Translations under genes and position numbers: made by a program
The notes under the pieces: model-generated
The model's input: the letters and a program-made list of their open reading frames with translations, nothing else
Told to the model about the DNA's origin: nothing
The model's database searches: none
In this document: positions 17,957 through 28,100 of the stretch, in pieces
Numbering within the stretch: the first letter of the stretch is position 1
Layout of the letters: each line of letters begins with the position of its first letter
Assembly (NCBI RefSeq): GCF_003202405.1
Contig: NZ_QJHL01000001.1
Coordinates: forward strand, 1,550,001 to 1,614,000
Direction: 5' to 3'
DNA from: Flavobacterium hydrophilum
GTDB taxonomy: Bacteria > Bacteroidota > Bacteroidia > Flavobacteriales > Flavobacteriaceae
Length of the DNA stretch: 64,000 nucleotides

Positions 17957-18859
17957 ATGGAAAAAAAATATGCTATCGGAATGGATATAGGAGGAACACA
18001 TATTACTTCTGCCGTTATTGATGTCACAGATATGAAAGTATTGGATGCTTCTGTCCATAAGGAAAGTTTTAATTCGAATTTACCTGTAAATCAGGTTATG
18101 GATTTTTGGGAAAAATCCATTCGACGTTCTTTGCAAAATTCAGCAATAAAAAAGATAAACGGAATTGCTGTCTGCATGCCCGGACCTTTTGATTATGAAA
18201 AAGGAATTTCAATGATTAAAGGTCAGGCAAAATATGAAAATTTTTATGGATTAAATGTTAGTAATCTAATCAGGGAAAGACTTAGTCTGCCTGATGATTT
18301 CAATGTTTTTTTCGAAAATGATGCAACTTGTTTTGGTAAAGGTGAAGTTTATAAAGAGAAGCAGAATCTTTCTAAAAGGGTAATGGCCGTGACATTAGGA
18401 ACAGGGTTAGGATCGTGTTTTGTTGATAAAGGAATATCAGTCAGTTCTGGAAATCTGGTGCCTGCAGATGGTGAAATATGGAATTTGCCCTTTAAAAATG
18501 GTATAGCAGAAGATTATGTGTCTCTAAGAGGGCTTTTGTCCAAGTATTTTAATTTAAGTAAAGTTCAATTAGATAATGGTTTGGAACTCTATAATCTTGC
18601 AATAGCCGGAGAAGAAAAAGCACTGAAAGCTTTTAAAGAACTGGGAGAGGATTTAGCAGAAATAGTGATTCCATTGTTTAAAAATTTTTCGGTGGAACAT
18701 TTTATAATTGGAGGAAAAATTGCAAATGCAAGTGCCCTGTTCCTGCCGGCTTTTAATGAAAAAATTAAGCAAGCAAATTGTAAAATCAGTATTCAGATTT
18801 CTGCTGATAATGAAAATGCCGCATTGTTAGGAGCAGCCAGTAGTATCTATGCATTATGA
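17957..18859 (+). CDS. ROK-family sugar kinase
   Basis: Cytoplasmic kinase, 300 aa, with the N-terminal phosphate-binding loop MDIGGTH (residues 9-15) and a second glycine motif TLGTGLGSCFV near 148-158. The likely catalytic Asp lies in FFENDATCFGKGE near 120-132. The usual ROK zinc motif (CxCGxxGCxE) is absent from the expected region after GTGLG, so it belongs to a zinc-free branch. The substrate is probably GlcNAc, glucosamine, mannose or glucose. In this operon GlcNAc or mannose released by GH89 and GH92 are natural candidates, with product passing to the NagB fusion or to mannose-6-P isomerase elsewhere. The next gene begins 34 bp downstream. Confidence 0.85.
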   Translation: MEKKYAIGMDIGGTHITSAVIDVTDMKVLDASVHKESFNSNLPVNQVMDFWEKSIRRSLQNSAIKKINGIAVCMPGPFDYEKGISMIKGQAKYENFYGLNVSNLIRERLSLPDDFNVFFENDATCFGKGEVYKEKQNLSKRVMAVTLGTGLGSCFVDKGISVSSGNLVPADGEIWNLPFKNGIAEDYVSLRGLLSKYFNLSKVQLDNGLELYNLAIAGEEKALKAFKELGEDLAEIVIPLFKNFSVEHFIIGGKIANASALFLPAFNEKIKQANCKISIQISADNENAALLGAASSIYAL

Positions 18860-18893
18860 TTAATGTCTAAGTTGAATCAGCAAAATAAGTACT

Positions 18894-20690
18894 ATGAAAA
18901 AGCAGATTACCCGTGGAGAATTTCTTAGATTATCAGGTTTAACGTTAGCAGGAGCTTTGGTCACTGATATGGTTTTTGCAAATGATCTGTTTACAAATAA
19001 TCTGGCTGCCAAAATAGATACTGAATTAATTAAAAAGCTCATTTTAAGCAATGATGCTAAAGTTAAGAGCATATTAAACAAAACTGCGGTTGATTTGAAT
19101 GCCAAATTAAGTAGTTTTCGCGGTATAGCAGGTTCTATAACTTCAATGACAGCTTCAGTGTGCAATTCCGAATCTGAATTTTATAAATCTAAAATTGTAG
19201 CAGAAAAACTGAATGGTGCTATAGATGTTTTACTGAATGAGCAATATGCTGACGGAACATTGGATGCAGGCGGAAACAGACAATCGCCTCCTGATACTGC
19301 TTTTATTTTAGAATATATCTGCCCGGCAGCAGCAATTTTAAAAGAAAACAAACAAAAAGATTTAGAAGGACTAAAAGACAAACTGAAAAAGTTTATCCTA
19401 AATGCAGGTGAGGCGATGGTTACAGGAGGTGTTCACACCCCAAACCACAGATGGGTGATTTGTGCTGCTTTGGCGAATATAAATTCATTGTATCCGGATA
19501 CAAAATATGTAAAAAGAATTGATGAATGGCTGGCTGAAGGCATCTATATGAATGAAGACGGACATTATGCGGAACGAAGCGGCATTTATTCTGCAGTGAT
19601 TGACAAAGCCCTGATTACGATGTCCAGATTGCTAAACAGACCAAAGTTACTTGACATTGTTCATAAAAACTTAACGACTTATTTTTATTATACTGAACCC
19701 AACGGTGATCTGGTTACAGTTGATTCAAAAAGACAGGATCAGTTTATGGATTTAAAAGTGACGAACTTCTATCTCCAGTATCGTTACATGGCAATCCGTT
19801 CAAAAAATCCAATATTTGTACATATGACAAACCTGATTGAAAATCTTCCAAATTTTGAGACAGATATTTTGTCAGGTTCATTAGGTCATTTTATGGAAAA
19901 CACAGAACTTCAAAAACAGGTTCCGGCTGATGGAACAGTAGCCAATGATTTTGAGAAGTTTTTTGCAGTTTCAAATCTGGCAAGAATCAGACGGGGCAAA
20001 ACTTCGATAACCTTATTTGGAGGAAACGACCATCCCGTGATGATTGTTTCAGGAAGGTCTTCGAATCCTAATTTTTTAATGTACAGAAAAGGAGATGCCA
20101 TATTAAAATACATGCGGTTATCAACATCATTTTTCAGAATGGGTTATTTCAGCAGTGAAGGGATTCTAAAAGAAGGAAATAAATACATTTTAAAAGAAAC
20201 CAAAGAAGCCGATTATTACCAGCCTCTTGCCAAAGAATTTCAGAAATCCGATGGTGATTATAAATTATCCGAATCACCGGACGGACGTTTTTGGAATAAA
20301 ATGGATTTTGATTCGCGAACAAAAAGCAACGTAAAAACACAAACGACAGTAATTGAAATCACAGAAAACAATGGCTCACTCAGTTTAGATTTCAAAGTTG
20401 ATGGTCCGCCAAATGTTGAAGTAACAATTGAAATGTGTTTTAAAGAAGGTAGTAGTATCAGCGGTGCGGTTATGGATGATAAAAAAAACTATTTTCTAAA
20501 ATCCGGACAGGGAGAATTAACAGCCGGAGCAGATACGATACAATTTGGTCCCGGAAAATGTGAACATTTAAATATAGAAAATCTGGACAGTGAAGAGTAT
20601 ACGTATCATCAGGGAAGTCTGCGTACTGCGGGAGAGCATGTTTATATCACGGGATATACGCCCTTTCGTCATCAAATGATAATTTCTTAA
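18894..20690 (+). CDS. Secreted polysaccharide lyase-like protein (heparinase II/III-type toroid, candidate)
   Basis: 598 aa. The N-terminal segment (residues about 10-30) is a signal sequence ending near VFAN. Residues about 40-330 are helical and carry features of alpha/alpha-toroid lyases: NHRW with Asn184-His185, then DGHYAERSGIYS with Tyr225, Glu227 and Tyr232. Residues about 340-598 are beta-rich, as in the C-terminal sandwich of such lyases. These enzymes cleave hexosamine-uronate or uronate linkages by beta-elimination. I cannot name the PL family, and family membership is inferred from layout and these residues. It sits between a ROK kinase and a DUF4861-like gene, within the putative inositol-glycan regulon. 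Confidence 0.6.
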   Translation: MKKQITRGEFLRLSGLTLAGALVTDMVFANDLFTNNLAAKIDTELIKKLILSNDAKVKSILNKTAVDLNAKLSSFRGIAGSITSMTASVCNSESEFYKSKIVAEKLNGAIDVLLNEQYADGTLDAGGNRQSPPDTAFILEYICPAAAILKENKQKDLEGLKDKLKKFILNAGEAMVTGGVHTPNHRWVICAALANINSLYPDTKYVKRIDEWLAEGIYMNEDGHYAERSGIYSAVIDKALITMSRLLNRPKLLDIVHKNLTTYFYYTEPNGDLVTVDSKRQDQFMDLKVTNFYLQYRYMAIRSKNPIFVHMTNLIENLPNFETDILSGSLGHFMENTELQKQVPADGTVANDFEKFFAVSNLARIRRGKTSITLFGGNDHPVMIVSGRSSNPNFLMYRKGDAILKYMRLSTSFFRMGYFSSEGILKEGNKYILKETKEADYYQPLAKEFQKSDGDYKLSESPDGRFWNKMDFDSRTKSNVKTQTTVIEITENNGSLSLDFKVDGPPNVEVTIEMCFKEGSSISGAVMDDKKNYFLKSGQGELTAGADTIQFGPGKCEHLNIENLDSEEYTYHQGSLRTAGEHVYITGYTPFRHQMIIS

Positions 20691-20772
20691 TATTATAAAA
20701 AATGTAGCGGTATTATTAAAAGGTTGTTTTATTTTTACGGAAATTAAATTAATCTTATAAATAATTGAAATT

Positions 20773-21621
20773 ATGAAATTATCATTTATTGCCACTTTGC
20801 TGTTTGGTTTTACTTGTTTGGCACAAAATAATACAGACACCAGTTTGTATATGAAGTCCGATAAAATAACGTATTTGACAGATATAGGTTCAGAATCAGG
20901 TGATTTGTATAAAACAATCGGGCATCACGGTCCTGCAATCGAAAACGAGTGGATGGCATTAAGAATCTATTTTAGTGATAAAGTGGCTATTGATGTTTAT
21001 AATAAAGCAAAAGCAGGTTTAGAGCTAAGAAAAGCAAATTGGTATCCAACTCCGGAACAGCAAAAAGAAGGATGGGGAGCTGATTATTATAAAGTTGCAG
21101 CAACAAGCGGTTTAGGTGGTGTAAAGCTTTGGGATGGTGAAAAAGTGGTGCCATTGAATCCTGTTACAAATCGTTTGGCCCGTGTTGGAAAAACAGATAC
21201 AACTTCATGGATGGAAATGATTTCAAGAGGAGTACCATACAAAGGAAAAAAAGTAGATATTTTAGTTCGCGTTACGGTATTTTCAGGGAAAAGAGAAGCT
21301 AAAGTAGAAGCAGTAAGTTTAAACGGAGCAAAGGTGCAGTTTGTTACCGGAGTGAATTATTTTAAAGATTTCCAAACTAAAAAAGGAGCTAACTATATCG
21401 CCGTATGGGGAAAACATCCCGAAGATGTAGCAGCAGAGATTGTTGAAGTTGGTGCTGCCATTATGTACAATCCTAAAGATTATGTAAAAACTGATGACGA
21501 TGGAACGCAATATTTGTTAATTTCTAAACCGACAAAATACTTAGAAACAAAAATTATATCCTCTTGTGCAAGAGAAACAGAATTAAATACTTTGGATAAG
21601 TTGGAAGCTTATATCAAATAA
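20773..21621 (+). CDS. DUF4861-like secreted protein
   Basis: 282 aa with a signal peptide ending at LAQ (about residue 18). The mature protein contains the pattern HHGPAIENEWMALRIYF (about 56-72), WGADYYKV and GGVKLWDGEKVVPLNPV, which I associate with DUF4861 proteins found in Bacteroidetes glycan loci. The beta-rich layout suggests a galactose-mutarotase-like or sandwich fold that handles a carbohydrate. Its enzymatic role is not established. It lies 82 bp after the lyase-like gene and ends just before a hairpin at 21631, so it is the last gene of the GH92 operon. It could act on the product of the preceding lyase candidate; that is inference. Confidence 0.6.
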   Translation: MKLSFIATLLFGFTCLAQNNTDTSLYMKSDKITYLTDIGSESGDLYKTIGHHGPAIENEWMALRIYFSDKVAIDVYNKAKAGLELRKANWYPTPEQQKEGWGADYYKVAATSGLGGVKLWDGEKVVPLNPVTNRLARVGKTDTTSWMEMISRGVPYKGKKVDILVRVTVFSGKREAKVEAVSLNGAKVQFVTGVNYFKDFQTKKGANYIAVWGKHPEDVAAEIVEVGAAIMYNPKDYVKTDDDGTQYLLISKPTKYLETKIISSCARETELNTLDKLEAYIK

Positions 21622-21630
21622 TATAAATAT

Positions 21631-21660
21631 AACCCGTTGGGTAGTTTTATTCAACGGGTT
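21631..21660 (+). terminator. Hairpin ending the GH92 operon
   Basis: A 9-bp perfect stem AACCCGTTG (21631-21639) pairs with CAACGGGTT (21652-21660) around a 12-base loop. The following ATTATTT is only a weak T tract, so read-through into the GH28 gene is possible. Confidence 0.6.
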
Positions 21661-21734
21661 ATTATTTGAAATTTGCTTCGATAGCCGATAGTTTTAGTTG
21701 ACTGTATTTTGCCTGAACTGTAAATAAGAATAAC

Positions 21735-23309
21735 ATGTTAAAAACTAAACTATACATAACGGCTGTATTAATAAGTCTTTTTGCATTGATTTTTGACTGC
21801 AATGCGCAAAAGTCAAATCGATTACAAAAAGATTTTCCAATCACCAGCTATGGTGCAATAGCAGATGGAAAAACAATAAATACCATTGCGATCCAAAAAG
21901 CAATTGATGCCACTTTTAAAAATAAAGGAGGCCGTGTAGTTTTTTCCAAAGGTACCTTTTTATCAGGAAGCATTATTCTTAAAAGCAATGTTTCCCTATA
22001 CTTCGAAGAAGGAGCTCTATTGCTGGGAAGCACAAATCCAAAAGATTATCCCAATATGACTTTTGAAGGAAGACCCGATTCTCCCAAAAAAGACGATAAC
22101 TCCCAAATGGCTTTGATAATCGCTCATAAAGCCAATAACATTTCACTTAAAGGAAAAGGAATTATTGATGGTCAGGGACTAAAACTGGCTTTAAATATTG
22201 ACAGTCTGCATCATGCAGGTATTGCTGTAGATCCCAAATACAGCCTTCGCCGAAACAGACCAAACGAAACCATGAGACCAAAATTATTTCGTTTTTCACA
22301 ATGTGAAAATATTGCAATTGAAGGATTAACAGCAGGAGAAGCTTCTTGTTGGGGATTATCTTTCGAATTATGCAACAAACTTGTTTTAGATAATCTCAAA
22401 ATAGTAAACCGCTCGTACTGGAACAATGATGGAATAGATATTACAGACTGTAAAAATGTAAAAGTAACCAACTGCGATATCAACACTGCCGATGATGGAA
22501 TCTGTTTAAAATCATACTACCCCGGATTTTATAATGATTCGGTTTATATTGCCAATTGTACCATCAGATCCAGTGCCTCAGCCATAAAATTTGGAACTGC
22601 TTCTTTCGGTGGGTTTAAAAATGTGGTTATTAAAGATATAAAGGTGTACGATACTTTTCGTTCAGCCATTGCTATAGAATCTGTTGATGGCGCTTTTATA
22701 GAAAACATCGAAGTTTCAAATATAAATGCCGTAAATACAGGCAATGCCATTTTTATCCGTTTAGGAAACCGAAGCGGTGATAAACCCGGAAATATAAAAA
22801 ATGTTAGCCTGAAAAATATAAAAGTACAAGTGCCTTTTGGCCGGCCTGACAGTAATTATGACCTGAGAGGCCCTGAAGTTGATTTTTTCCACAACCCTTT
22901 TCCTTCTTCAATTGTGGGATTAAAAGGGTATGCTGTTGAAAATGTAACTTTAGAAAATATCGAAATCAATTATCCCGGAAGGGCTTCAAAAGGAATGGCC
23001 TATATTCCGTTAAACAGACTAAATCAGGTTCCGGAAGCTGCTCAGGATTATCCCGAATTTTCTATGTTTGGCGAACTTCCTGCTTATGGTTTTTATGTGA
23101 GGCACGTCAACGGAATAAATTTTAAAAACATCAAATTGACACTTACTGATTCAGACTTTAGACCTGCATTTGTATTTGATGATGTTCAGAATTTAAAGAT
23201 GGAAACGATAGATTTTCCTAAAGAAAAGGAAAAACAGCTTATCTTTAAGGATGTAAATTCATCAACAATAGATAGCCCATTATTAATAGATAAAACAGAA
23301 ATTAAGTAA
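21735..23309 (+). CDS. GH28-family glycosidase (polygalacturonase-like), secreted
   Basis: Right-handed parallel beta-helix glycosidase, 524 aa, signal peptide ending at NAQ (about residue 25). The N-terminal YGAIADGKTINTIAIQKAID region and the paired acidic motifs NNDGID (about 235) and ADDGICLKS (about 255) fit GH28. The family's usual GHG histidine motif is replaced by SASAIKFGTASFGG, so it is an atypical member and may not act on homogalacturonan. GH28 enzymes cleave alpha-linked uronic acid or rhamnogalacturonan bonds. The metallophosphoesterase starts 6 bp downstream, in one operon with the HTCS. Confidence 0.85.
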   Translation: MLKTKLYITAVLISLFALIFDCNAQKSNRLQKDFPITSYGAIADGKTINTIAIQKAIDATFKNKGGRVVFSKGTFLSGSIILKSNVSLYFEEGALLLGSTNPKDYPNMTFEGRPDSPKKDDNSQMALIIAHKANNISLKGKGIIDGQGLKLALNIDSLHHAGIAVDPKYSLRRNRPNETMRPKLFRFSQCENIAIEGLTAGEASCWGLSFELCNKLVLDNLKIVNRSYWNNDGIDITDCKNVKVTNCDINTADDGICLKSYYPGFYNDSVYIANCTIRSSASAIKFGTASFGGFKNVVIKDIKVYDTFRSAIAIESVDGAFIENIEVSNINAVNTGNAIFIRLGNRSGDKPGNIKNVSLKNIKVQVPFGRPDSNYDLRGPEVDFFHNPFPSSIVGLKGYAVENVTLENIEINYPGRASKGMAYIPLNRLNQVPEAAQDYPEFSMFGELPAYGFYVRHVNGINFKNIKLTLTDSDFRPAFVFDDVQNLKMETIDFPKEKEKQLIFKDVNSSTIDSPLLIDKTEIK

Positions 23310-23315
23310 AATTAT

Positions 23316-25145
23316 ATGTTACGAATATCTGGGCTCATATTACTATTACTTTTTTTATCTGCCTGTAAGTCAATACAAACTGACAAAAGTAATGCAGTAC
23401 AAATCGCTTTTATTGCCGATGCTCATTTACAGGATATTTTTGCGAAATTTGAAGACAATAATTACCAGGGAATTCCAAATCCGGTAACCGGTGAATATGC
23501 GAACATCAGGACTATGAATTCGCAATTGCATTCAACCCGAATATTCAATGAGAATTATTTTGCCTTTTTAGAAGCTTTAAATGACATTGCGAAAAGAGGG
23601 ATCAAACAAGTCGTTCTTCCGGGAGATTTTAGCGATGATGGACAGCCTGTTCATGTTCGCGGATTAAGAAAAATATTGGATAAATATTCCAAAGAAAAAG
23701 GTATGTCATTTTTCGTAACCACCGGGAATCATGACGCTGTTAAACCTTTTGCACAAGAAGCACTTAAAACTGATTTTTTAGGAAAAGACGGAAAAGAACA
23801 GATTATCAGCAGTTCTAAAACCAATTTTAAACTGAAAGAAAACCAATTAGAACCTATTATCACAGCTGATATTAAAAATTGGGGCTACAAAGAAACTTTG
23901 CAGGAGATGTCAGGCTTTGGATTCTTTCCACAAAAAAACTATTTATATTGGGAAACACCTTTTTCAGATTACAATTATGAAAATTACAATTTTGAACAAG
24001 CCTTAGCAGAATCTGTTTTAGAAAAAAGAACCTATAAAGTTAAAAACACCACTTTATTTCTTCCTGATGCGAGTTATCTCGTTGAACCGATTAAAGGAGT
24101 CTGGCTTTTAGCAATAGATGCGAATGCCTATGTTCCGAATGAAAAATTATCAGGTTTACCAAATGATCCGCATGATTTTTCGGGAGCAAGTATTGGCTAT
24201 AATAATGTACTGATTTACAAAAAACATCTGATAGAGTGGGTTAGGAAAATTTCGGCGGAAGCCAGGCAAAGAGGCAAAATTTTGATTGCTTTTAGCCATT
24301 ATCCCATGATTGATTTTAACGACGATGCCTCACCGGAATTAAAATCACTTTTTGGAGCGAATAAAATGCAATTGCAAAGAGTTCCCAATGAAGAAGTCGC
24401 ACAACAATTTGCAGATGCAGGTATTCAGATTCATTTTGGCGGACACATGCACATCAACGATACAGGAGTACGAACAACTTCGAAAGGAAATACGTTATTT
24501 AATATTCAGACACCTTCATTAGCTGCCTATATGCCGGCTTATAAAATATTGACTATCCATTCAAACGAGGAACTTGAAGTGGAAACTATTGTAGTTGGAA
24601 AGGTTGCAAAATTCAATAGTTTATTTTCTTTTTACAATCAGGAATACGAATATTTAAAAAACAGTAAAAGTCCTGAAATATGGAACAAGGATATTTTAAA
24701 ATCTACAGATTACAAGTATTTTACAGAATGGCATTTAAAGGAATTAGTGAGATTAAGATTTTTGCCTGAAGATTTTCCTGCTGAATTTTCAACATCACTT
24801 TTAAAACTCTCAGGAACAGATTTATCGTATATAAATAAAAATAATGACGAAGTTGATAAAATAATTGCTGTGAATTCTTTAACCAAAAAGGATTTTGAAT
24901 CCTGGACAGGTTTTAATATGATATTTGATTTTTACCGGTTAAAAAATGCTGATGAATTAGCGATTCCTGAAATTGGTGTCAACCGATTGAAACAATATAA
25001 AATAGTTTGTGAGCAATTAGAAAAATCAGATAATGAAAAACTGGCTTTATGGGCTAAAATATTTCTAAAAACAATGAATAGCAGACCTTCAAATCATTTT
25101 AAGATTAGCTTAAAAACGAATCAGATCGCGCGAATAAATCCTTAA
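23316..25145 (+). CDS. Calcineurin-like metallophosphoesterase, lipoprotein
   Basis: 609 aa with a lipoprotein signal and Cys17 in LSACK, so it acts outside the cytoplasm. All core metal-binding motifs of the calcineurin superfamily are present: DAH at 35-37, GDFSDDG near 105-111, GNHD near 138, FSHY near 328 and GGHMH near 374. The C-terminal third (about 430-609) is a helical extension with no motif I know. Substrates of this superfamily include phosphomonoesters and phosphodiesters, among them glycerophospho- and sphingo-type lipids. Between GH28 and the HTCS, it suggests that the target glycan carries phosphate. Substrate is not readable from sequence. Spacing of 6 bp from GH28 argues for a shared transcript. 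Confidence 0.85.
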   Translation: MLRISGLILLLLFLSACKSIQTDKSNAVQIAFIADAHLQDIFAKFEDNNYQGIPNPVTGEYANIRTMNSQLHSTRIFNENYFAFLEALNDIAKRGIKQVVLPGDFSDDGQPVHVRGLRKILDKYSKEKGMSFFVTTGNHDAVKPFAQEALKTDFLGKDGKEQIISSSKTNFKLKENQLEPIITADIKNWGYKETLQEMSGFGFFPQKNYLYWETPFSDYNYENYNFEQALAESVLEKRTYKVKNTTLFLPDASYLVEPIKGVWLLAIDANAYVPNEKLSGLPNDPHDFSGASIGYNNVLIYKKHLIEWVRKISAEARQRGKILIAFSHYPMIDFNDDASPELKSLFGANKMQLQRVPNEEVAQQFADAGIQIHFGGHMHINDTGVRTTSKGNTLFNIQTPSLAAYMPAYKILTIHSNEELEVETIVVGKVAKFNSLFSFYNQEYEYLKNSKSPEIWNKDILKSTDYKYFTEWHLKELVRLRFLPEDFPAEFSTSLLKLSGTDLSYINKNNDEVDKIIAVNSLTKKDFESWTGFNMIFDFYRLKNADELAIPEIGVNRLKQYKIVCEQLEKSDNEKLALWAKIFLKTMNSRPSNHFKISLKTNQIARINP

Positions 25146-25189
25146 ATTTTCCTAACTTTAATTTAGCCAAAAAACCACAATTACATTTT

Positions 25190-28100
25190 ATGAAACAAAA
25201 TCCTATTATACTATTCCTTTGCTTAATTACTTTTTACTATTCTCATTCGCAGAATATAAAATTTACGCATTATAATGATAATAATGGTTTATCACACAAC
25301 TCTGTGAGGCATATAGTTCAGGATAAAAAAGGCTTTCTGTGGTTTGGGACTTTTTTTGGATTGAATCGTTTTGACGGCTATCAGTTCAAAAACTACATGA
25401 GTTCGTCACCAGGCAATAATAAATTATATAACGATGATATTACAGCATTAGAATTAGATGAAGCTTCGAACCATTTATGGATAGGAACCAGAAAAGGCCT
25501 GACACTATTTAAAATGGATACGCATACTTTTGTGACTTTTTTGCCTAAAAAAAATGATTCAAATAGTTTGCCTGAGGGAGAGATCAGATCAGTATATGTA
25601 GATAAATTCAAAAGAGTATGGGTAGGTACTAAAAATCAGGGAGTCTTTATGTTTTTTTTAAAAGAAAACAGATTCGAAAAGATTCCAATTAAAGGTTTTG
25701 ACTATGTAAAAGAAATTTTTGAAGACAAAAAAGGAAATATATGGGTAGGGAGTTATGATAAAGGGTCTGTTGCCAAAATAACACTGGATAACAAAGGAAC
25801 AATTGTAAAAATGAATAATTATACACTCTCTGTTCCTTATTCTAATGAAAAAAATCCGTACATCAATTTTATTTATGAAGATGCTAAAGCCGATATTTTT
25901 GTGGGAACACGAAGAGGGCTCTACAAATTAGATAAAAAAAACGATCAGTTTGTAAATTTGTATATTGAAAACAAAGACATCAGAGGTAATCTGGGACCTT
26001 ACTTCTTATCTGTCGCCAAGGCACCTGATGGTAAATACTGGGTAGGAACTTTAGGAGGTTTGCTGGTCTGCAAGCAATTGGAAGATATTCAAAAGGGCGA
26101 TTATAAGTGGTATTATTCCGTACTCTCAGATGACACTTCTATCGTTGATAATTTAGTTTCGGCTTTGTACTTCGACCGCGCAGGAGTTTTATGGATTGGA
26201 ACTGAAGACGGTCTGGATAAATTCGATCCTTACGAAAATCAATTTGTGCTCAATAAAGACATTTCACGTTACATTGGCAATCAGGCACCACGTATCAGGG
26301 GATTTTCTAAAACATACGACGGAAAAGTAATTGTTGCTACCAGTCATAACGGGCTTTTCATTTCAAATGCAAAAGGGTTTATACCTCTGTACAATAAATC
26401 AATCGATATATCCAGTATTTATTCTGAAGACGGTAAAACTTTTTATTGCGGTCTTTGGGATGGCAGAATGCTGGTGTATAACTACGGCACCAATTCATCA
26501 AAAGAAATCAATCTGGGGTTTGACACATCCCCAATTTTTGCTTTCAATAAAATAGGAAATCAATCCCTTATGATAGGTTCGTTTGGAGAAGGCGCTGTTA
26601 TCTTAAACACTCAAACTTTACAAGTACAGACTTCCACAGGTAAACTACTTCCGGGCTTTCAAATTAATGCCATAGAAAAAGATATCCAAAATAATGTCTG
26701 GTTTGCTACTGAAACAGGTGTTGTGAAATATAATTCAGCTACAGGTAAAATAGAAACGTACAAATCACTTTCAAAAAAAGAAAACGGCATTCCTAATGAA
26801 GACAATGTGAGCGACATTATGATTGACAAAAAGGGTAAGATATGGGCCTCTACACGTTTTGGTTTATGCTTGTACAACCCTAAAAAGAACACTTTTGCAA
26901 CCATCAAAAACTTCAAAGAAATCTCAGGTACATGGATCACAGATATGTTGTCAGACGTAAACGGAAATTTATGGCTAAATATCAATAATAACAGTATTGC
27001 CTGGGTAAAATCTGATTTAAAAGATATCAATATTTATCATGTAAACAGTGGCAACAGGCTGGATGTTTTTAGTTCAAGCGGTTTTTTTAACTTCAATAAT
27101 TCTACTATTTTTCTGGGAGGTAAAAACGGTATTATTTCTTTTTCTCCACAAACAATGAAGAGAAACAATTGGTCGCCGGAACCTGTTATCAGCGAATTTA
27201 AAATTCAGAATGAAGAAGTGTTTCCTGAAATGGAGATTAACGGAGATGTTCCACTTTCAAAAGAGCTTAATTATGGTAAAAAAGTAGAACTCAATTATAA
27301 AAACCGAAATTTTTCACTTCAGTTCTCAACACCTTCGTTTGCAAATGAAAAGCTCAATAAATTTCAATATATGCTGGAAGGATTTGACAAACACTGGATT
27401 ACCGCCAATAGTAACTCCAGAACTGTCCAGTACACCAATCTTTTTCCGGGCAACTATGTTTTTAAAATAAAATCAAGCAACAGCGACGGGCATTGGAGCA
27501 AAGTGGTTTCCTACCAGATTAAAATTCTTCCGCCTTTCTGGCTGACCCCAATTTCATTTTTACTTTTTTTTATTGTACTGGTGTTTATTTTCTATTTTAT
27601 AAGAAAGGAAATTAAAAACCGCATCCGTTTAAAACAGGAATTGCTTACTGAAAAAGTAAACAGGGAACACGATATCAAACTGAACAACGAAAAACTCCGA
27701 TTTTTCACCAATATTTCACATGAGTTAAGAACACCGCTAACCCTTATTTTAGGTCCTGCAAAACAATTACTGGACGAAAACAGCAACGCCACCGATTATG
27801 AAAAAAGCAGATACAACCTTATTTATCAAAATGCCAGCAGACTGTTAAATCTGGTAAATCAGGTTCTTGATTTTAGAAAAGCACAATCGGGGGAATTAAA
27901 ACTTAAGGTTTCAAAAACAGATATTCTAAGCTATTCGAAAAACATTTTTGATTCATTCAAAGAAATGGCTTTTAATAAAAAAATCAAGCTGAATTTTATT
28001 ACAGAGGCAGAATCAATCGAGGGTTGGATAGACAATGATAAATATGATAAAATCCTTTATAATTTGTTATCCAATGCTTTAAAATTTACCAATAAATACG

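Noticed and set aside
3523..21621. Plain N-glycan utilization locus
   Set aside because: GH92 genes fit, but there is no GH18/GH85 endo-enzyme, GH20 or GH33; GH89 acts on alpha-GlcNAc, which is not part of ordinary N-glycans.
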